Part shown: in pieces, positions 58,140-64,000 of the stretch
How the letters are laid out: each line of letters starts with the position of its first letter
Numbering within the stretch: the first letter of the stretch is position 1
NCBI RefSeq assembly: GCF_014805625.2
Contig: NW_023998431.1
Location: forward strand, 4,368,168-4,432,167
Direction of reading: 5' to 3'
Length of the DNA: 64,000 nt
Origin: Glossina fuscipes
Taxonomy: Eukaryota > Arthropoda > Insecta > Diptera > Glossinidae
The notes under the pieces: generated by a model
Seen by the model: the letters and a program-made list of their open reading frames with translations, nothing else
Told to the model about the DNA's origin: nothing
Database searches by the model: none
Position numbers and translations under genes: made by a program

Positions 58140-59790
58140 CAAGTAAAAAAATTATATTCGGTCGTGATCGAATCTGCATCTGCATCCATCACCGTAATCA
58201 GAAAAACGAGGAAAATAACTAAATTCTAAAATAAATACTTTATAACAGTGGGTAAGCGCGGTAGATTTTTTCAATTTTTCGAACAGTGTTGTATTTTATG
58301 AGTAATAAGTTAAAAACACAGAAAACAAAGGTTCTCATAATTTTTGTTAAACAGTCGTGGCTGTTGTAGGCGTGTAGGTAAATTTAAAATTCTTCTGCAA
58401 GTTCGTAAGCAATATCTTCATTTTTGCGAACGGCAGAATATTTAGCGCAAATACTAAAAAGTTGCGCATACGGACAGAGGGAGAGATGAATGGACGAGCA
58501 TGCTTACGTGCATTCTGAATTTGAGACTGGCCAAGTGGTTATATACTATATGCTTATGGAATGTTTGAAACTTGCTTCTGTGCACTATAAAAGTTTTGAA
58601 AAAAAAACATTATATTATGACACAACACAGTGTAAAGTTAAGCACGCGTGGCCGATTTTATTTTCATTGTTGTAGACATCGCCTACAGGATATACGCTTA
58701 CATTTTTGGGAATTTATGTGCTGTGGTTTGTGAGTAATGAGCGAAACAATACAATTTTTTATTCCTACTGAAAAACACAGGCACTCTCAGTTTACGCAAT
58801 ACTGTGGGTATGTCCTTTGACTGATTTGGCTTATTTTCAATACCAATCTGCGTGCATGACCTTCCAATACTTCTGCCAGATTTTAAGTCGATAGTTTACG
58901 TTTTGCGGCCACGAGAATGTTTATAAAGTCATTGCACAGACGGACGGGCAGGTATGCTTCAATCGATTCAAAATTTTATGCTGATCACGAGAAGATATAT
59001 ACAAAGAATTTTAGCAGTGCTTTTCACTGGGCTGCGATACATGCTACAGAGGTGGACAGAAAAATGCCCGTAGTCCCAAGTCAGCTTGTACTTGCAACAA
59101 AAAATTGAGGACTCTTATGTTGCTTCAGTAGCTTTTTCAGGCGCATAGTGGAACAAATGCGTCCTCCTTGAAGTTGTGAAAAGTAACGCGTTTTGTAATA
59201 TCGACATATCGCCGAAAATACTACGGATAGATTTGTATGTAAAATTTTGTTGGAAACTGGAACGTTACCCCATGCCAAAGAAGATAAGCCACTGCTATGG
59301 GAATTTCATCACGACAATGATCCGAAACCTTCATCTAATTTGAGGAAAGCGTGACTCCGAGAACAAAACGTGAACGTCACTGAATTGCCAAGTCACTTTT
59401 CTGACTTCAAACCGATTTAAAATGTTTGCGAAGGACTAATCGAAGGACATCGCCTAAATTGTGAAAAAAATATTTAAAAGGTATGGCATAATATCCCAGT
59501 ACAGAACTAGGATAATTAACTTCCTCCATACCTACAAAAATTGAAAGTGTCCTTAAAAATGACAGTGATTATACTGGCTATTGATCGTCTGAATTGATTT
59601 CTATAAAAATGATTGCATCTAATAGGAAGCAAATGGAAGAGAAGAATACCTATCACCAACAAAAACCAACATAAAACTGTTTTCCTCTCCACCTCTGTAT
59701 GTAGAGCAAATATTCCCTTTTTACAACCGTCACCCAAAGGGTGGTCATATATTTATTTCGTCAAAAATTTCGCGACACTCAGATGCAACT
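58140..59790 (-). repeat. DINE-1-like element interrupted by Tc1
   Basis: The 3' hairpin attcggtcgtgatcgaat lies at 58156-58173. The reversed core (cacgcgtggccg, gtgggtatgtcctttgactg, gcggccacgagaatg, cagacggacgggcagg) follows, and the 5' end resumes after 59700 (ccgtcacccaaagggtggtcatat). The Tc1 copy at 59045-59699 splits it. Apart from that insertion it is longer than the 42189 copy by about 230 bp. Confidence 0.75.
59045..59699 (+). mobile_element. Short Tc1-like transposon with intact termini
   Basis: Inverted ends tacagaggtgga (59045-59056) and tccacctctgta (59688-59699) match perfectly over 12 bp, with TA at each edge as expected for Tc1. Inside is the C-terminal half of a transposase: H-D-N-D-P-K-P, R-E-Q-N-V-N-V-T-E-L-P-S, then P-I-x-N-V-C/W-E-like sequence and G-L-I-E-G-H-R-L, broken by stops and shifts. 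The N-terminal DNA-binding half is deleted. It is the same family as the fragment at 90-300. Confidence 0.85.
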
Positions 59791-59799
59791 TTTAAAGAT

Positions 59800-62700
59800 T
59801 TAGCAAAAACATTGAAAGTGATTGCCTGCAAATAAAACAAGAAAACTAGACGTGCTCTCAAAAACAAGAAAACTAGACGTTTTGTCCATTATTAATAGTA
59901 TTACAAATAAAAATTTTCAACTATCGGCGCGCATGCGCATTTCATTTTTTTCCCTTCCCGTTTTTTGAGTGCTTTTTTGAAACCAAATAACATTTTTTTA
60001 CTTCTTACTTACCAGAGTTCATCTTAGTTAGTGATTACATTGAAGTGACATATGAAATAAGAATGCATGTACATCGAAGGCTTTAGAAAGTACATGTAGT
60101 CTTGAGCAATCGGATCCATTAAACTAAGTTTGCCTGCCTATTCATCTATTAAAATCATAAATCGACTCTGAACTTTTTTTCTTTTGCATTTCCAGACTCG
60201 CCTATCATGTCCATTTTTCATCGTCTATATTTCAAATCAAACAAAAAACTAATTGAGAGCTTGTTGAATGTCATACCTTCACACATCATCCATATTGACG
60301 AGAATGTTGTTAGAAATTCCCAAGTCAGCGGAAAAGCCGTCTATAACTTTGGCTAGAAATACGCCTAAAGTCCTTATCTGAGTAAGTTAAGGTATCTGGA
60401 TAATGCTTTCAACTGGAACATGTTTTTAGTTTATGCCCACGGCATGCTGGCAAATTGGATAAGAAATATGATACACAAAGTATATCAAGTGATTAAATCT
60501 TTCGTCTCGCTTGCAGTGACACGTCGTTTCCAAGTTGAATTGAAAATATTTTGCATTTCATGTTGATTTCATCATCGAGCCACTTGTTTACGAATTGTCA
60601 TAATGAAAACATACATATATATTCTTCGGGCCCGATAAATGAAACTATATATCTTAATCACTTTATTTCGTTTGTAACACTCAGCTACGAATACGCTTCA
60701 ACATTGCTACGATTGCTACGCTAAAATGCGCATCGAAATTCAATGTGAAAATTTTTAATTAATTTAACTAGGCTGGCGGCTTGTGTGTCTAAAGGTTTGC
60801 ATAATTCATCAGCATGGAATGCCGAGATTTCTCAACAAAAGACTGACTATTCTTTGTGTACTTCACTTTAAATCGATGGGTGGGTATTCCAATATTCGCT
60901 TTAAAGCAATTGCAGGTTTTTTCTTTCATTTACACAAATACGAAAATAAACTAAAACTAAACTATTGTTTACAAAAAGATTTCTTGTCAAGATTACAAGT
61001 CGACATTTTCCAAAATTGCGAAAAAGCAAAAACAACGTACCGATAAGATTATTTCGAACCGTTTGTTAAAACATTCAGAAAACAAATTTATTGTGCAACT
61101 GTTCCCCCTTCAATTGCCACATAGAACAATTATGCATTATTACGCTATGGGAATGAGATATGCAAAATGATTTTTCTTGTTTTGATTTTTGTTTTTCTTT
61201 TTTCTTATCGTTAAAAGCAGGCTTCAGCATATTGCATAAGAAGAAAAATAATCATAAATATCGCAAGTTATGGATTATAAGGAAATAATCTGCTTTTATG
61301 CGCGTCTATAAAAATTTTCATATATTTTCACATAAACAAGTAATATGGCTTTATTCGCCAAAAGACGCGTCTACCATAGGCATCACCTTCAACTAACTAC
61401 AGAGAAATCGTTTAATTATTTATATGTTTTTTATTATCACATTTTTTCCGAGAAGCAATCATCTGTTAGTACTAAAGTTACCGGCGTTTTGCATATATCA
61501 CGTGAAAGTGTTTTTCCCATGTGCGATGCATATGTTCACTGGGATCATTTTAATTCCAATTTATTTCCAGTTTACTTTACCGCCCATTAGCATGTCCTTC
61601 ATTCAATTAAGAATGAATTAGAAATAAATTGGAAATGATTAAGAATTGAAATTTTTCTCGTTAGTTATGGACGTATTACTGGATCGTTTGGGACCATTCT
61701 TCAATCGATCATGCAGATGGTTCTGACGGACATATGAGAGTAGCAGGTTTTTCAAAATATCTTCAGACTCTCTCTTCTTCTTCTCTATTTAACATAAAAA
61801 ACGCAAAATTATTGAAACATTTTTGCAGTTACTATCGAAGTATAAAAGAAAGTAGATATGAGATTTGTCTTCCTTAAAGTGCGGTGAAATCAAATAATTT
61901 CATCGTATCCTTTCGTTATCGTAAAACATTAAAATGCTGCGCATGCACAGCACAACACAATTTTCCTCAATTAGTTTCGATAATTTCTATAATTCATTCT
62001 TATAGTTTCGTAATTAATTTCGAAAAGTTCTATAATTCATTCATATATACCCATTATCAAGCCCTGTCATATATTGCACACAAGTGGTTGTTGCAAGCGA
62101 CCTGACATAACTAGTATGTTTAAATCGTTTGTTGCTGAATCCAAAAATTAGTTAACTGCAAAATTGTGACAACATAATCATATCAAAATTTGATTGCTTT
62201 CGTGAATAACTGTAAAAACTACACAGGTATTACTATTATTTTTTTACTATGCCGTCGTTTATTCATTGCCCATATAGCCAAGTAATAGTACGTAATAACG
62301 GTACTAGTGTGACTCTTTACTCCAAAAATAGTAGTATAGTAATCATTTGAAGTAATAATAGTACTAGTAGTAGTAGTAGTAGTAGTAGTAATGAAATTTG
62401 AAAATGCTTGCATCAATTTTCTTCTCCTCATTTCGCTCACTTCAATCAATCACTCTAGGATTTTCACTGTGTCTTTGTTTTTTATTTCTCAACTTTTCAC
62501 TTTTCCTATTGCGTATGCTACGTAAAAAACAAATATAAGATTACGAAAAGGAAACGTCCCCGCGACTTCTAAGCTTCACGGATCAATATTATACGCGGCG
62601 CCGAGATAATTTATCTGAACCTTAAACCATATGAAAAAATTGCGACCTAGTTTTACCTAATCGATGTGATTGCTTGCTCATATACTCTAGCTTGAAATAG

Positions 62701-64000
62701 ATTTAACGGGCACGTAAACACCAACTTTCGAATATGTGGGCATGGCAAAATCGAGTCAGTATCCTCCGAACAAACCGAGTAACCAAGTAGATAAGAAGGA
62801 CTACCAAGTCAATGCTCATGGCATCCAAATTTCATTACGCTTGAGTTTACTTTGGACACAACGCCCACTATCTGCCTATCTATTTCGCTTTCCTTATTTC
62901 TTCATAGCCATCGCTCAGTTACACGGGTAGGTGACATCGCCTGAATGCCTTGAAAAAGAACGAGTGGAATGAGTGGAGTGACAAACTTAATATATCTCCT
63001 AGTTGTGGCTGGTAGTTAGTTGTTATAAGAAACGTGATCGTAATGAGCAAAGCATAAGTAAAATATATAGATTTCTTTTACAAGAAAGAAAATTTTTATT
63101 TGGAAAAACATTTGTTTGTTCCTATAACACGAAAGTCTGGATCCTTTTGATTTATATGAATATTTTTAACATATCATGATGTTCAAGTTGTAAACGGGAT
63201 AAAAAAAAAAAAAAAAAAAGAAAAGCTTTTTAAAAAGTTATGTATATATGCGCTGTTTGCAAAAAATGAGCGAAAATGTTATGACACTTTGCTAACATTT
63301 GTGTGTAAAAAATGTATCCGGTATTATATTTAAAGTGCCGAACTTAAAAGTAAGGCTATAAAATTCTGTACATTTATGGGCGACATTAACTTTATAAGAA
63401 GTTTTAGAAACGCGAACCGTGAGCATGAAAAACTTCTTCACCTTTAAGGCGAACGTTGGGCAACCTTCACCGTTCAAATTTTTTATTTATTTTTTTTATG
63501 TTTTTACTAAGAATTTTAATAATTCATCATCAACCGGCATAGTCTTCAATTTTTAAATTGCTTTCAGATCGTTAGCGAATCGATGTATTTGTCTACAAAT
63601 AAAAACTTCCCCTCCGAGTACCGTGATAAGAAAATCTAAAGCACGAATGGATGGATGAATGCATCTAAAAAGTTATTCTTACGGGGAGACTGCACAGATA
63701 TGGGAGAGACTTTAATAGACCTGAATGGGTATTCGTGGTATTCGTGCCATAAACTGTATAACGAACTTAATATACGTTGATATTTCGGTTGTAGATGCAA
63801 AAAGAAGTTATTTAATATACCTATATAGATGTCATGTATAGTTTTTATGCCCGTTTTTATGGTGCTCTGTAACGTGTTCACATATATGATGGTCTTAATA
63901 TTTTGGCGTCTCTGTGGTTGCCGCCACAAATTAACGTTTATTCAGCCATAACTTACAAAGAGAAGTAAAACATAAAATTATTATTGTTGTTTAGTGAATG
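59800..64000. other. Right end of the window, no gene recognised
   Basis: AT-rich DNA. An AGT trinucleotide run lies at 62359-62391 and an A run at 63201-63219. All open frames are below 100 residues and lack motifs. Nothing here resembles the missing first exon of rictor. Confidence 0.5.
62351..62391. repeat. AGT trinucleotide repeat
   Basis: About ten AGT units preceded by related AGTAAT/AGTACT units. Confidence 0.95.

Overview
This window is nuclear DNA of an insect, most likely a calyptrate fly (tsetse, house-fly or blow-fly relative). It is AT-rich, has short spliced introns and long stretches without genes. It carries decayed mariner and Tc1 copies and many copies of a DINE-1/INE-1-like (Helentron-derived) repeat of the kind known from flies. 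A run of exactly 100 N at 4413-4512 marks an assembly gap. The species cannot be fixed from the sequence alone.

Layout. 1-6490 is intergenic: repeat fragments, a decayed Tc1 copy and the gap. 6493-13026 is a compact gene patch. It holds a small HMG-box, sperm-chromatin-type protein (-), divergently paired across 133 bp with an EEF2KMT/FAM86 lysine methyltransferase (+, three exons, 333 aa). After these come a broken relative (-, 9322-10110) and an intact copy (-, 11365-13026, four exons including a 25-nt first coding exon, 466 aa) of a multi-pass membrane protein. A mariner remnant follows, then an unassigned reading frame (15019-15300). 16644-20287 (-) holds the two catalytic-domain exons of a type-3 heparan sulfate 3-O-sulfotransferase (Hs3st-B), split by a 2.6-kb intron that contains another mariner remnant. 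22148-35109 (-) is rictor, the defining subunit of TOR complex 2. I could join 18 coding exons with consistent splice phases to give about 2,180 residues. Its first coding exon is missing and must lie further right.

35110-64000 has no gene I can recognise. It is either the long first intron of rictor or intergenic DNA. It is a record of transposon activity: DINE-1-like copies in both orientations, one of them split by a Tc1 element; a TIR element split by a 419-bp solo LTR; an inverted pair of a second repeat family; a 490-bp TIR element; a GC-richer island; and a possible orphan terminal exon near 54.8 kb.

The genes do not form a pathway. The methyltransferase modifies translation factor eEF2, the sulfotransferase acts in the Golgi on heparan sulfate, and Rictor controls Akt/PKC-type kinases through TORC2. 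The most notable observations are the remodelled Rictor (N-terminal low-complexity insert, a GC-AG intron, a very long disordered tail), the live/dead pair of membrane-protein genes, the nested transposons whose pre-insertion sites can still be read, and two unexplained exon-like frames. I found no clear evidence of a wholly new biological system.
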